The notes under the pieces: model-generated
Told to the model about the DNA's origin: nothing
The model's database searches: none
The model's input: the letters and a program-made list of their open reading frames with translations, nothing else
In this document: positions 52,399-62,321 of the stretch, in pieces
How positions within the stretch are numbered: position 1 is the stretch's first letter
How the letters are laid out: each line of letters begins with the position of its first letter
Assembly: GCF_018129405.1 (NCBI RefSeq)
Contig: NZ_JAFCLP010000014.1
Location: forward strand, 124,001 to 188,000
DNA length: 64,000 nucleotides
From: Bradyrhizobium iriomotense
GTDB lineage: Bacteria > Pseudomonadota > Alphaproteobacteria > Rhizobiales > Xanthobacteraceae
Direction: 5' to 3'
Position numbers and translations under genes: made by a program

Positions 52399-53168
52399 AC
52401 CAGCGACCGATCACCGAGGATGATCTCCACGCCTATGTCGACCAGGCGCTCGAGCCCGAGCGTCGCGCGGAGGTCGCATCCTATCTGGACGATCATCCTG
52501 ATGTCGCCAGCCGCGTCGCGGCCTTCGTCACCCAGGGCGAGCAGTTGCGTGGTGCGCTTGCGTCGATCGCCGAGGAGCCGCTGCCGGCGGAATTGAATTT
52601 GTCGCACATCCTCGAAAGCCGGAAGCGGCGTCCCCTGCGAGCGTGGGGGGCGATCGCTGCGATGCTGCTTCTCGGCATCGGCGGTCTCGGCGGATGGACC
52701 ATGCGCAGCGTGTTGCAGGATGGCCCGAGCGGACTGTCTGCGTTGGCACAGGAGGCAGCCTATACCTATGGCGTTTACGCACCGGACCGGGTGCGGCCGG
52801 TCGAGATACGTGCGTCCGACAGCGCCGAGCTCGTGCAATGGGCGTCCAACAGGCTGAAGCAGCCGGTTAAGGTTCCCGATCTCTCCGTCTCCGGTTATCG
52901 GCTGATGGGCGGCCGCGTCGTCGCCACGTCGCATGGCCCGGCCGCAATGTTCATGTACGACGACGATCATGGTGACCGACTGGTCGTGCTGACGCGGCCG
53001 ATGAGCGGCCGCAATCAGGATACGCCGATGATGCCGCAGTCGACCGGCGACGTCGCGGGCTTCGCCTGGGCAGACGGTGGCCTGGGCTATACCCTCGTCG
53101 GCCAGCTTCCGACTGACACCCTAAGGCCGATCGCGAACGAGATCCGGAAGCAGGCGCGTCCGATCTAG
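52395..53168 (+). CDS. Membrane anti-sigma factor
   Basis: The 257-residue protein begins with an anti-sigma-type N-terminus (DDLHAYVDQALEPERRAEVA, then DHPDVASRVAAF), has one membrane helix near residues 83-103 (GAIAAMLLLGIGGLGGWTM), and a periplasmic domain of about 150 residues that may sense the envelope signal. The gene overlaps the sigma gene, so the pair is made together. The signal is unknown; the exported DUF305 and beta-propeller neighbours suggest metal or envelope stress. Confidence 0.9.
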   Translation: MNQRPITEDDLHAYVDQALEPERRAEVASYLDDHPDVASRVAAFVTQGEQLRGALASIAEEPLPAELNLSHILESRKRRPLRAWGAIAAMLLLGIGGLGGWTMRSVLQDGPSGLSALAQEAAYTYGVYAPDRVRPVEIRASDSAELVQWASNRLKQPVKVPDLSVSGYRLMGGRVVATSHGPAAMFMYDDDHGDRLVVLTRPMSGRNQDTPMMPQSTGDVAGFAWADGGLGYTLVGQLPTDTLRPIANEIRKQARPI

Positions 53169-53226
53169 CGGCGAAATTCGCGGAACGCGCCCGCGCATTG
53201 GCGAGAGTGCCCCATCGCGCGAAAGC

Positions 53227-53676
53227 CTAATCCAGCAGCTTGGTGTCATCCGGCGCCTGCGGCGGCGTCTTGATCGCGATCGCCTTGACCTGGCCGCTGG
53301 TCGGCTTGGTGCCGCCATGCGGCGTGCCCTTGGGGATGATGACGAGGTCGCCCGGCTTCACCGCGACTTCCTTGTCGCCGAGCCAGATCGTCCCGGTCCC
53401 GTCCAGGATGTACTGGATCTCGTTGGTGTTGGGATGCATGTGCTTCGGCACATTGCCGACCTGGATCGAGACGGTGGCGCCGTCGGCGCCCATGAACATC
53501 TTGGACCGGTAGCCGACATTGTTGGCGGGGCCGAGCGCATCGCCCTCCATCTCGCCGGTGTGGATGAGCTGCGCGGTGATGTTCTCGGCGGCCAGCGCCG
53601 GCCGGAGCAGCTGGTTCGCGCCGCATCCGGCGGCAAAGGCGGCGGCGAGCGACAGCCCGGCAACAAGGCGATTCAT
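53227..53676 (-). CDS. Exported single-domain cupin protein
   Basis: The 149-residue product has a signal peptide (ending near ALAAE) and a cupin domain with both motifs: HMHPNTNEIQYILDGTG (metal ligands His, His, Glu) and PGDLVIIPKGTPHGG (His). A metal-binding, possibly oxygenase or storage role is usual, but no reaction can be named. It is convergent with the anti-sigma gene and divergent from the binding-protein gene at 53815. Confidence 0.88.
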   Translation of the reverse strand: MNRLVAGLSLAAAFAAGCGANQLLRPALAAENITAQLIHTGEMEGDALGPANNVGYRSKMFMGADGATVSIQVGNVPKHMHPNTNEIQYILDGTGTIWLGDKEVAVKPGDLVIIPKGTPHGGTKPTSGQVKAIAIKTPPQAPDDTKLLD

Positions 53677-53814
53677 GGATGATCCTCCCCATCAGGAATT
53701 GTTCTTGTTCAGCCATGCTATTGCGCCGAAAGGCCGATGGCCAGCCCACTTAGGCAGTGCTTCTCAAGCCAGTCCCGCTGCTCTATGGTGCCGCCGGCCG
53801 AACGGAGGAAACCA

Positions 53815-54840
53815 ATGAAGAACACGATTGCCAGGCTCGCCGGCGCGCTGCTCGCGCTGACGCTCACGACCTCGCTTGTCGCAGCCCAAAGCAAGGTCAC
53901 CGTCGCGGTCGGCGGCGGCTCCTGCCTGTGCTACCTGCCGACGGTGCTGGCCAAGCAGCTCGGCGAGTACGAGAAGGCCGGCCTCAATGTCGAGTTGGTC
54001 GACCTCAAGGGTGGCTCGGACGCGCTCAAGGCCGTGCTCGGCGGCAGCGCCGACGTCGTCTCCGGCTATTTCGACCATTGCGTCAACCTCGCCGCCAAGA
54101 AGCAGGAGCTGCAGTCCTTCGTGGTCTATGACCGCTATCCCGGCCTCGTGCTGGTGGTCGCGCCCTCGCGCACCAATGACATCAAGTCGGTCAAGGATCT
54201 CGCCGGCAAGAAGGTCGGCGTCAGCGCACCCGGCTCCTCCACGGACTTCTTCCTGAAATATATGCTCAAGAAGAACGGGCTCGACCCCACCAGCGCCGCC
54301 GTGATCGGCGTCGGCCTTGGCGCCACCGCAGTCGCTGCGATGGAACAGGGCCAGATCGACGCCGCCGTGATGCTCGACCCGTCCGTCACCGTGCTCCAGG
54401 GCAGCCACAAGGATCTGCGCATCCTCAGCGACACCCGCACCCAGAAGGATACGCTCGAGACGTTTGGCGGCGAATATCCTGGTGGCGCGCTGTACTCGAC
54501 GGCGGCCTGGGTCAATGGCCACGAGAAGGAGACGCAGGCGCTGACCAATGCCATCCTGGCCACGCTCGCCTGGATCCATTCGCACTCGCCCGAGGAGATC
54601 ATGGCGAAGATGCCGGAGGAGACGGTCGGCAAGAACAAGGACCTCTATCTCGCCGCGCTGAAGAACACGATTCCCATGTTCTCCGAGACCGGCAAGATGG
54701 ACCCGAAGGGCGCCGACGCCGTGCTCGCGGTGTTCAGCGTCGGTTCGCCCGAGGTGGCCAACGCCAAGATCGACGTCAGCAAGACCTTCACCAACAAATT
54801 CGTTGACCAGGCCAAGAAAACCACCGGGAGCGCCAAATAG
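53815..54840 (+). CDS. NitT/TauT-type ABC transporter binding protein
   Basis: The 341-residue product has a signal peptide (cleavage near VAAQS) and an NMT1/SsuA-type fold (LPTVLAKQLGEYEKAGLNVE, GSADVVSGYFDHCVNLAAKK, SAPGSSTDFFLKYMLKKNGL). GGAGGAAACC precedes the ATG at 53815. It is the likely partner of the ATPase and permease at 48117-49723, separated from them by the sigma-factor island. The ligand is unknown. Confidence 0.9.
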   Translation: MKNTIARLAGALLALTLTTSLVAAQSKVTVAVGGGSCLCYLPTVLAKQLGEYEKAGLNVELVDLKGGSDALKAVLGGSADVVSGYFDHCVNLAAKKQELQSFVVYDRYPGLVLVVAPSRTNDIKSVKDLAGKKVGVSAPGSSTDFFLKYMLKKNGLDPTSAAVIGVGLGATAVAAMEQGQIDAAVMLDPSVTVLQGSHKDLRILSDTRTQKDTLETFGGEYPGGALYSTAAWVNGHEKETQALTNAILATLAWIHSHSPEEIMAKMPEETVGKNKDLYLAALKNTIPMFSETGKMDPKGADAVLAVFSVGSPEVANAKIDVSKTFTNKFVDQAKKTTGSAK

Positions 54841-54868
54841 CTGACGCGAAGGCGTGGTACCAGGCGTC

Positions 54869-55573
54869 ATGACGTCACCGGTCATTCATCGCGTCACGAC
54901 GCTTGATCTTGCCGTGCGGCCGATCGTCTGGCCGTTCGCGGAGGAACGGCGCGCCGAGATCGCGGCGCATTTCGCCGAGAAGCAGCGCGAGCGGCCGAAG
55001 ATCTGGAACGGCCGCGTCCTGCTCGGGCGCGATGCGGTGTTCACCGACGGGCATCTTTCTGCGACCTATTTCGAGACCGATTTCGCAAGCTTCCTCGCCT
55101 GGCGCGACTGGGGCTTTCCCGACAAGGCCGTGTTCAACGGCTTTGGCATGGGCGCGTTGCGCGCGTCCGACGGCGCCTTCATCATGGGCGAGATGGCGCC
55201 CCACACCGCCAATGCGGGCCGCATCTATTTCCCCTCGGGCACGCCCGACCTCGACGATGTCAGGGACGGCACGCTCGACATTCCCGGCAGTGTCGTCCGC
55301 GAACTCGGCGAGGAGACCGGCTTGACTGCGGCCGACTACCGGGTCGAGCCGGGCTGGCATTGCGTCGTCACCGGCCCCTCGATTGCAATGCTGCAGGTCA
55401 TCAACCTGGATGTGCCCGGCGATGTGGCCCGCGCCCGGATCGAGGCCAATCTTGCGCGCGAGACCGAGCCGGAACTGTCGGCCATTCATCTCGTGCGCGG
55501 GATGAGCGATCTCACGCCGGCTATGCCGCGATTTGTCACGGCCTTTGTCGAGCAGCAGTTCGCCTCGCGCTGA
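54869..55573 (+). CDS. Nudix hydrolase-like protein
   Basis: The 234-residue protein contains a Nudix box variant (REL-GEETGL near residue 150, within a longer GTLDIPGSVV start), which would bind a metal and hydrolyse a nucleoside-diphosphate-linked substrate. The N-terminal 70 residues and GRIYFPSGTPDLDD fit a subfamily fused to a leader domain. A GTG at 54854 is an alternative start. It follows the binding-protein gene by 28 bases and may share its transcript. Confidence 0.8.
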   Translation: MTSPVIHRVTTLDLAVRPIVWPFAEERRAEIAAHFAEKQRERPKIWNGRVLLGRDAVFTDGHLSATYFETDFASFLAWRDWGFPDKAVFNGFGMGALRASDGAFIMGEMAPHTANAGRIYFPSGTPDLDDVRDGTLDIPGSVVRELGEETGLTAADYRVEPGWHCVVTGPSIAMLQVINLDVPGDVARARIEANLARETEPELSAIHLVRGMSDLTPAMPRFVTAFVEQQFASR

Positions 55574-55667
55574 GCGCGAGGCTTGACATCGCCGCGCGCA
55601 GCCCATGTGATGGGCAAAAAAGCAATAGCAACAAGAATGCGATGCACAATCGTCCAGGGAGGTTTAG

Positions 55668-56978
55668 ATGCGCCTGCGCATGGCTGCCCGCTCGGTACGT
55701 GGGCTGTTGGTCGCGATTGCCGCGACGGGCTTGATGGCTTCGGCCCAGGCCCAGGAGAAGAAGATCAAGATCGGCGTCATCTATGATCTGACCGGCCCGC
55801 TCGCCGGCGGCGGTTCGGAGCTGCAATATACCGGCGCAAGGATCATGCTGGATCAGTACAGCGCGAAGAACGTCGAGGGCTACAAGATCGAGGCGATCTA
55901 TGCCGATGCTCAGAGCAAGCCGGATGTCGCCATCAATGAAGCGGTCCGTTTGATCGAGCAGGAAAAGGTCGACATGCTGCTCGGCTTCTTTTCCTCGGCG
56001 CAGTGCGTGCCGGTGGCCGCGCGCGTCGAGCAGCTGAAGAAGTTCATGTGGATCACGACTTGCATTTCTTCCGCGGTGCTGGAGAACAAGAATTACAAAT
56101 ACGTGTTTCGCCCGCAGGCCTCCGGCGATCAGTTCGGTATGATGACGATGGACTTCATCGCGCAGAACACGAAGGAAAAGTTAGGCAAGGATCCGAAGGA
56201 CCTGCGGGTCGCCATCATCCATGAGGACGGCGCCTACGGCGTCGACGTTGCCAAAGGCAATGAGGCCGGGGCCAAGAAGGCCGGTTTCAACATCGTGCTC
56301 AGGGAAGGCTATTCGGCGACGGCCCCGGATTTGTCTGCGCTGGTCACCAAGCTGAAGCGAGCCAAGCCGGATGTGATCTTCCACACCGGCTACAATCCCG
56401 ACATCACCCTGTTGCTCCGGCAAGCCCGCGAACAGGGGCTGAAGTTCGGCGCACTGGTGGGACATGGCGCCGGCTACGGGGTCTATGAGAAGCTAAAGGA
56501 AGGCCTGGGCGCCGATGTAAACTACGTCTTCAACACCGATCCGATCTCGATCTGGCTCGCCAACCAGAAGAGCATGGATGCGAAGCTGCCGCCGATCATC
56601 AAGGCGGTTGGCGAGGAGTTCGACAAGCGCAAACCGGGCGTCGCCATCCGTTCGGCCCATGTCGGCATGGCTGCGTCCAACACCTACTTGTTCCTGACCG
56701 ACGTGCTGCCGCGAGCGATCAAGAAATATGGCGGCATAGATCCCGAATCCCTGCGCAAGGCAGCACTCGACACCGACATACCCGAAGGCGGCACCATGCT
56801 CGGCTTCGGCGTCAAATTCCACGGCGAGGGCTCGCCAATGGCCGGCCAGAACGAGCGCTCGTTCCCCGTCGTGATCCAGTACGTCGACGACAAGTCCTAT
56901 GTGGTGTGGCCCAAGAGTCAGGCGCAGCGCGAAGCCGTGCTGCCGCTGCCGAAGGGCACCACCTACAGCAACCAGTAG
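55668..56978 (+). CDS. Branched-chain amino-acid-type ABC transporter binding protein
   Basis: The 436-residue protein has a signal peptide (cleavage near AQAQE) and the Peripla_BP_6 fold (KIGVIYDLTGPLAGGGSEL, FRPQASGDQFGMMTMDFI, LKRAKPDVIFHTGYNPDITL). It heads a tight operon of liv transporter genes. Such proteins bind Leu/Ile/Val, but also amides, aromatic acids or urea, so the ligand is open. GGGAGG precedes the ATG. Confidence 0.93.
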   Translation: MRLRMAARSVRGLLVAIAATGLMASAQAQEKKIKIGVIYDLTGPLAGGGSELQYTGARIMLDQYSAKNVEGYKIEAIYADAQSKPDVAINEAVRLIEQEKVDMLLGFFSSAQCVPVAARVEQLKKFMWITTCISSAVLENKNYKYVFRPQASGDQFGMMTMDFIAQNTKEKLGKDPKDLRVAIIHEDGAYGVDVAKGNEAGAKKAGFNIVLREGYSATAPDLSALVTKLKRAKPDVIFHTGYNPDITLLLRQAREQGLKFGALVGHGAGYGVYEKLKEGLGADVNYVFNTDPISIWLANQKSMDAKLPPIIKAVGEEFDKRKPGVAIRSAHVGMAASNTYLFLTDVLPRAIKKYGGIDPESLRKAALDTDIPEGGTMLGFGVKFHGEGSPMAGQNERSFPVVIQYVDDKSYVVWPKSQAQREAVLPLPKGTTYSNQ

Positions 56979-56990
56979 CGGAGTGCTCCG

Positions 56991-57758
56991 GTGTTGGAAG
57001 TCAGCGGGCTGGTGAAGCGGTTTGGCGGCTTCACCGCCGTGAACAACGTGTCGTTCAGGGTCGACCAGGGCGAGATCCTCGGCCTGATCGGCCCCAACGG
57101 CTCGGGCAAGAGCACGATCTTCAACATGCTCTCCGGCACGCTGGCTCCGACCTCGGGCTCGATCCTGTTTGCCGGCCACGAGATCGCGGGCCTCGCGCCG
57201 CACCGGATCATCAATGGCGGAATCGGGCGGACCTTCCAGATTCCGCGGCCGTTCCGCCGCCTCTCCATTTTCGAGAACGTCGCGCTCGCCGGCTTCTACG
57301 GCCAGGGCCGCCACAGCCGCGCCAGGGCCGAGGCGGCGGCCGAGCGCTCGCTGGCGATGGTCGGCCTGCCGACCGACCGCCATGCCAGCGTCGATGGCCT
57401 CGGCGCTGCGGGGCTGAAGAAGCTTGAACTCGCGAAGGCGCTCGCCACCGCGCCAAAGCTGCTGCTCGCCGACGAGAGCCTCGGCGGTCTCGACGAGGCC
57501 GAGATGGATCAGGCCGCCGACATGCTGCGCAACATCCGCGACGAGCTCGGCATCACCATCATCTGGGTCGAGCACATCATGGGCGTCCTGATGCGCGTCG
57601 TCGACCGCGTCATGGTGCTCGATCACGGCGAGAAGATCTCGGAAGGGCTGCCGAGCGCGGTTGCCGGCGATCCGCGCGTCATCGAGGTCTATCTCGGCAC
57701 CGATGCCGAGACCACGCAGGCCGCGGCCGCCGAAGCGCGCCGCCGTGCGGGAGGCTAG
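56991..57758 (+). CDS. livG: Branched-chain-type ABC transporter ATPase LivG
   Basis: The 255-residue ATPase has Walker A GPNGSGKS, a GRTFQIPRPFRRLSIFENV segment typical of LivG, signature-region AAGLKKLELAKALA (a variant of LSYGQ) and Walker B LLLADESLGGLD. It starts at a GTG 13 bases after the binding-protein gene. Confidence 0.92.
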   Translation: MLEVSGLVKRFGGFTAVNNVSFRVDQGEILGLIGPNGSGKSTIFNMLSGTLAPTSGSILFAGHEIAGLAPHRIINGGIGRTFQIPRPFRRLSIFENVALAGFYGQGRHSRARAEAAAERSLAMVGLPTDRHASVDGLGAAGLKKLELAKALATAPKLLLADESLGGLDEAEMDQAADMLRNIRDELGITIIWVEHIMGVLMRVVDRVMVLDHGEKISEGLPSAVAGDPRVIEVYLGTDAETTQAAAAEARRRAGG

Positions 57759-57761
57759 CCG

Positions 57762-58465
<704 letters not shown>

Positions 58466-58466
<1 letters not shown>

Positions 58467-59353
58467 TGGGCATGCAGGCGTTCCTGGACATTTTCGACAT
58501 CTATCTGCTGGAGGCCGTGATCAACGGCATCCTGCTCGGCGGCGTGCTGGCGCTGCTCGCGCTCGGGCTCAACCTGATCTTCGGCGTCATCGACGTGACC
58601 TGGATCTGCTACGCCGAGCTGGTGATGATCGGCATGTACGCCATGTACTTCATGGTGCAGTATTACGGCGTCAGCTATTTCGTTGCTGCCCCGTTCACCA
58701 TCCTGCTGGTCGCCGTCCTCGGCGCGGCGCTGCACTACCTCGTGATCGCGCCGCTGCTGACCGCACCGCCAATCAACCAGCTGCTGGCAACCGGCGGCGT
58801 GCTGTTCGTGCTGCAGAGCTTTGCCACCGTCGCCTTCGGCATCGACTTCCGCAATCTCGGCATCCGCCTGCCGGTGCTCGCCTTCGGCGACATGAACTTC
58901 AGCTACGCACGACTGCTGTCGTTCGTGGCCGCGCTGTTCGGCATGGTCGCGGTCTATCTGTTCATGACGCGCACCTTCACCGGCACCGCGATCCGCGCCA
59001 TCTCGCAGGACCGGCAGATCATGGCGCTGATGGGCGTCGACACCAAGCGGATCTATCTCATCACCTCGGCGCTCGGCGGCGCGCTCGCCGGCCTCGCCGC
59101 CTGCCTCCTGGTGCTGCAATATGACGTGCATCCCTTCGTCGGCCTCTCCTTCGGTCCGATCACCTTCCTGATCTGCGTGCTCGGGGGGCTCGGCAATTTC
59201 ATCGGCGGCTTCATCGCCGCCTTCGTGTTCGCCGAGATCATCTCGCTCGGCGGCCTGTTCTCCGACCTCGAATGGGGCTATGTGCTCGCCTTCGCCTTCT
59301 TCATCGTCATGATGTTCATCCGGCCCGCGGGCCTGCTTGCGAGGCGCCGATGA
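58466..59353 (+). CDS. livH: Branched-chain-type ABC transporter permease LivH
   Basis: The 295-residue permease has about eight helices and the LivH pattern (AVINGILLGGVLALLALGLN, AISQDRQIMALMGVDTKRIY). It overlaps livF by one base (TGATG) and livM by four, so all subunits are coupled. ATG 58472 or GTG 58463 are alternative starts. Confidence 0.93.
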
Positions 59354-60369
59354 TGGGGCAGGGACGTCTTGCTGCATGGGGGATTGGGCTCGCGGCGCTG
59401 GTCGCGCTGCCCTTCGTCTATCGCGATCCCTATCATCTGCACATCCTGGTGCTGATCCTGATCTGGTCGTTCGCCTATACGTCGTGGTCGATGATGGGGC
59501 GGTTTGGCCTCGTCTCACTCGGGCATGGCGGCTTCATGGGCATTGGCGCCTATGTCACCGCGCTCTTGTGGAATCACCTGGGACTGTCGCCCTGGATCGG
59601 CATTCCCATCAGCATGGCGGCGGCCGGCACGCTGGCGCTGATCGTCGGCTATCCCTGCTTCCGCTTTCGCATCACCGGGCACTATTTCGTGCTGGTGACG
59701 CTGGCGCTGTCAGGCATCGTGCTCCAGGTGATCACGGCGACGCGCGATTACACCGGCGGCTCGCTCGGCTATACGCCGAACCGCGCCTCCGGCAACAGGC
59801 TGCTGGCGCTGCAATTCGACGACAAGACGACCTGGTACCTGATCGCGCTTGCGGTCTGGCTGTTCGGCATCGTGGTCTGGCACTGGGTGGACCGCAGTAT
59901 GGCGCGCTATGCGCTGGAGGCGATTTCGGAGGACGAGGACGCTGCGGCTGCTGCCGGCGTCGACGTCACCGCCGAGAAGCTGAAGATCACGCTGCTCAGC
60001 GCGCTGATGACGGCGCTCGCCGGCGCGATCTACTGCCAGTACCAGATGTTCATCACCCCCGACACGGTCAGCGGCATCGCGGTGTCGCTGCAGATGGTGT
60101 TCGCCGCGATCGTCGGCGGCCTGTTCGTCTCGCTCGGGCCGACCGTCGGCGCCATCATCACCATTCTCCTGGCCGAGACGCTACGCATCGGTTTCGGCAC
60201 CAAGGCGGTCGGCTGGGACAACCTCGTCTACGGCGTGCTGCTCGTGCTCTTCATCATATTCCTTCCCAAGGGCATCCTTGGTAGCTTGCTCGACCGACTG
60301 AAGCCGCAACGCAAGGTATCCCGCGCTCATGAGCAAGAAGCCGTCCAAATCGTTCGCCCAGGAGCTTGA
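59350..60369 (+). CDS. livM: Branched-chain-type ABC transporter permease LivM
   Basis: The 339-residue permease has about ten helices and the LivM segments FGLVSLGHGGFMGIGAYVTA, AISEDEDAAAAAGVDVTAEK. It begins at an ATG overlapping the livH stop (ATGA). Its 3' end overlaps the polyphosphate-kinase gene by 41 bases, an unusually long overlap. Confidence 0.93.
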   Translation: MMGQGRLAAWGIGLAALVALPFVYRDPYHLHILVLILIWSFAYTSWSMMGRFGLVSLGHGGFMGIGAYVTALLWNHLGLSPWIGIPISMAAAGTLALIVGYPCFRFRITGHYFVLVTLALSGIVLQVITATRDYTGGSLGYTPNRASGNRLLALQFDDKTTWYLIALAVWLFGIVVWHWVDRSMARYALEAISEDEDAAAAAGVDVTAEKLKITLLSALMTALAGAIYCQYQMFITPDTVSGIAVSLQMVFAAIVGGLFVSLGPTVGAIITILLAETLRIGFGTKAVGWDNLVYGVLLVLFIIFLPKGILGSLLDRLKPQRKVSRAHEQEAVQIVRPGA

Positions 60370-61258
60370 CCGCTACATCACGCCATTCCGCTACGATGGC
60401 TCGGGCAAGTTTCACCTCAAGGCGCACAGGACCGACGAGAAGGGCGATCTCGACAAGGAGAAGGCGCAGGCGATTCTCGACGCCAACAAGAAGCGGCTGA
60501 TCGAATTCCAGGAGAAGCTCTACGCCCAGGATCGCTGGTCGCTGCTGATCGTGTTCCAGGCCATGGACGCCGGCGGCAAGGACAGTGCGATCAAGGCGAT
60601 CTTCGAGGGCATCAATCCGCAGGGCTGCGAAGTCACGGCCTTCAAGGCGCCGAGCAGCAAGGAGCTCGACCACGACTTCCTCTGGCGGCACGTCGTCGCG
60701 CTGCCCGAGCGCGGCCATATCGGCATCTTCAACCGTTCCCATTACGAAGAGTGCCTCGTCACGCGCGTGCACCCGGAGATCCTCGCCAAGGAGAAGCTGC
60801 CGCAGAAGCTCGTCACCAAGAACATCTGGAAGGAACGGTTCGAGGACATCTCCGCCTTCGAGCGCTATCTCTGCCGCAACGGCACCGTGGTGCTGAAGTT
60901 CTTCCTCAACGTCTCCAAGGACGAGCAGCGCGAGCGCTTCCTCGACCGGCTGGAGGACCCGGCCAAGCAGTGGAAGTTCTCGATGGACGATATCAAGGAG
61001 CGCGCGCTGTGGCCGCGCTACCAGGCGGTCTACCAGGACATCGTCCGTCACACGGCGAGCTCCCATGCGCCCTGGTACGTCGTGCCCGCCGATCACAAAT
61101 GGTTCGCCCGCGTCGTGATCGGCTCGGTGATCAATGCCGCGCTCGAAAAGCTCGACCTGCGCTTTCCCCGCGCCGACAAGGCCTCGCTGGAAGAGTTCGA
61201 GCAGGTGCGCAAGGCGCTGGAGAAAGAGGGGACGGGAGGCAAGAAGAAAGCAAAGTGA
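60329..61258 (+). CDS. Polyphosphate kinase 2 family protein
   Basis: PPK2 enzymes transfer phosphate between polyphosphate and nucleotides. The 309-residue protein has the Walker A-like AMDAGGKDSAIKAIFEG near residues 77-93, the Walker B region GIFNRSHYEECLVTRVH, and VSKDEQRERFLDRLEDPAKQ. It looks like the single-domain PPK2 type; whether it prefers ADP, GDP or AMP cannot be told. It overlaps livM by 41 bases and the lipase gene by 4 bases. Confidence 0.93.
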   Translation: MSKKPSKSFAQELDRYITPFRYDGSGKFHLKAHRTDEKGDLDKEKAQAILDANKKRLIEFQEKLYAQDRWSLLIVFQAMDAGGKDSAIKAIFEGINPQGCEVTAFKAPSSKELDHDFLWRHVVALPERGHIGIFNRSHYEECLVTRVHPEILAKEKLPQKLVTKNIWKERFEDISAFERYLCRNGTVVLKFFLNVSKDEQRERFLDRLEDPAKQWKFSMDDIKERALWPRYQAVYQDIVRHTASSHAPWYVVPADHKWFARVVIGSVINAALEKLDLRFPRADKASLEEFEQVRKALEKEGTGGKKKAK

Positions 61259-62292
61259 CAGCCAAGGGGACCACGAACTGCAAGAACGTCAACTTCGCGC
61301 TCCAGGGCGGCGGCGCGCACGGCGCCTTCGTCTGGGGCGTGCTCGACCAGGTGCTCGAAGACGGCAGGCTCGCGATCGAGGCGATCAGCGCGACCAGTGC
61401 CGGCGCCATGAATGCGGTCGCGATGGCCTCCGGCATGGCGCACGGAGGTGCGGAGGCCGCGCGGGAGAGCCTGCACGCATTCTGGTACGAAGTGTCGCGC
61501 ATGGACATGGCGTACGATTTGATGTCGCCGCTGAACCAGTGGATCCAGGCCCTGAAGCTGCCGCCGGAATATCATCCGGTCCACGCCGTCATCCACACGC
61601 TGACGCACACGCTGCCGCCGGGCCTGCTCAATCCCTTTCATTTCAATCCGCTTCGCTCGCTGCTGCAGCGTGTGGTCGATTTCGACCGGCTCAATTCCTC
61701 GCCGGAGGCGCCGCAGCTGTTTCTCAACGCCACCAACGTCCGCACCGGCAAGATCAAGGTGTTCCAGAGCCCGCTGCTCACGGCGGAAACCGTGCTCGCC
61801 TCGGCCTGCCTGCCGCCTTACTTCCAGGCCGTCGAGATCGACGGCGAGCATTATTGGGATGGCGGCTATCTCGGCAATCCCGCGATCTATCCGTTGATCT
61901 ACCGCAAGGGCAGTCACGACGTCATCATCGTGCAGGTCACGGCGATCAGGCGCGACGAGCTGCCGACCAGTGCAGCCGATGTCCTCCACCGTATCAACGA
62001 GATCAGCTTCAATTCGTCCCTGATGCGCGAGATGCGCGCGATCGCCTTCGCCACGCGGCTGATCGACGACGGCGAGCTCGACAGCGACAAGCATAGCCGC
62101 ATGTACATGCATTGGATCGGCAACGATCAGTTGATGTCGCAGCTCGGCACGGCCACGCAGTTCCACCCCGAATGGAGCCTGTTGTGCCGCCTGCGCGACG
62201 AGGGCCGCGAGGCGGCGCGAAGCTGGCTGGCGCGAAACTTCGACCAGATCGGAAAGTCCTCGACCGTCGACCTGGCAGGCATGTTTCTGTAG
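61255..62292 (+). CDS. Patatin-like phospholipase
   Basis: The 345-residue lipid hydrolase has the oxyanion loop GGGAHG (residues 18-23), the nucleophile Ser48 in ATSAGA (the usual first Gly is Ala), and the dyad Asp202 in DGGYLGNPA. The family includes poly-hydroxybutyrate depolymerases as well as phospholipases. It begins at a GTG overlapping the PPK2 stop (GTGA) and closes the liv-ppk2 transcript. Confidence 0.9.
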   Translation: MTAKGTTNCKNVNFALQGGGAHGAFVWGVLDQVLEDGRLAIEAISATSAGAMNAVAMASGMAHGGAEAARESLHAFWYEVSRMDMAYDLMSPLNQWIQALKLPPEYHPVHAVIHTLTHTLPPGLLNPFHFNPLRSLLQRVVDFDRLNSSPEAPQLFLNATNVRTGKIKVFQSPLLTAETVLASACLPPYFQAVEIDGEHYWDGGYLGNPAIYPLIYRKGSHDVIIVQVTAIRRDELPTSAADVLHRINEISFNSSLMREMRAIAFATRLIDDGELDSDKHSRMYMHWIGNDQLMSQLGTATQFHPEWSLLCRLRDEGREAARSWLARNFDQIGKSSTVDLAGMFL

Positions 62293-62321
62293 GCCACTGA
62301 GCCCGGCCATCGACAAAAAGT

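Noticed and set aside
55599-55625. Terminator between the Nudix-like gene and the liv operon
   Set aside because: GCCCAT-GTG-ATGGGC is followed by A, not T, residues on the plus strand, so it is not a plus-strand terminator, and no minus-strand gene needs one.
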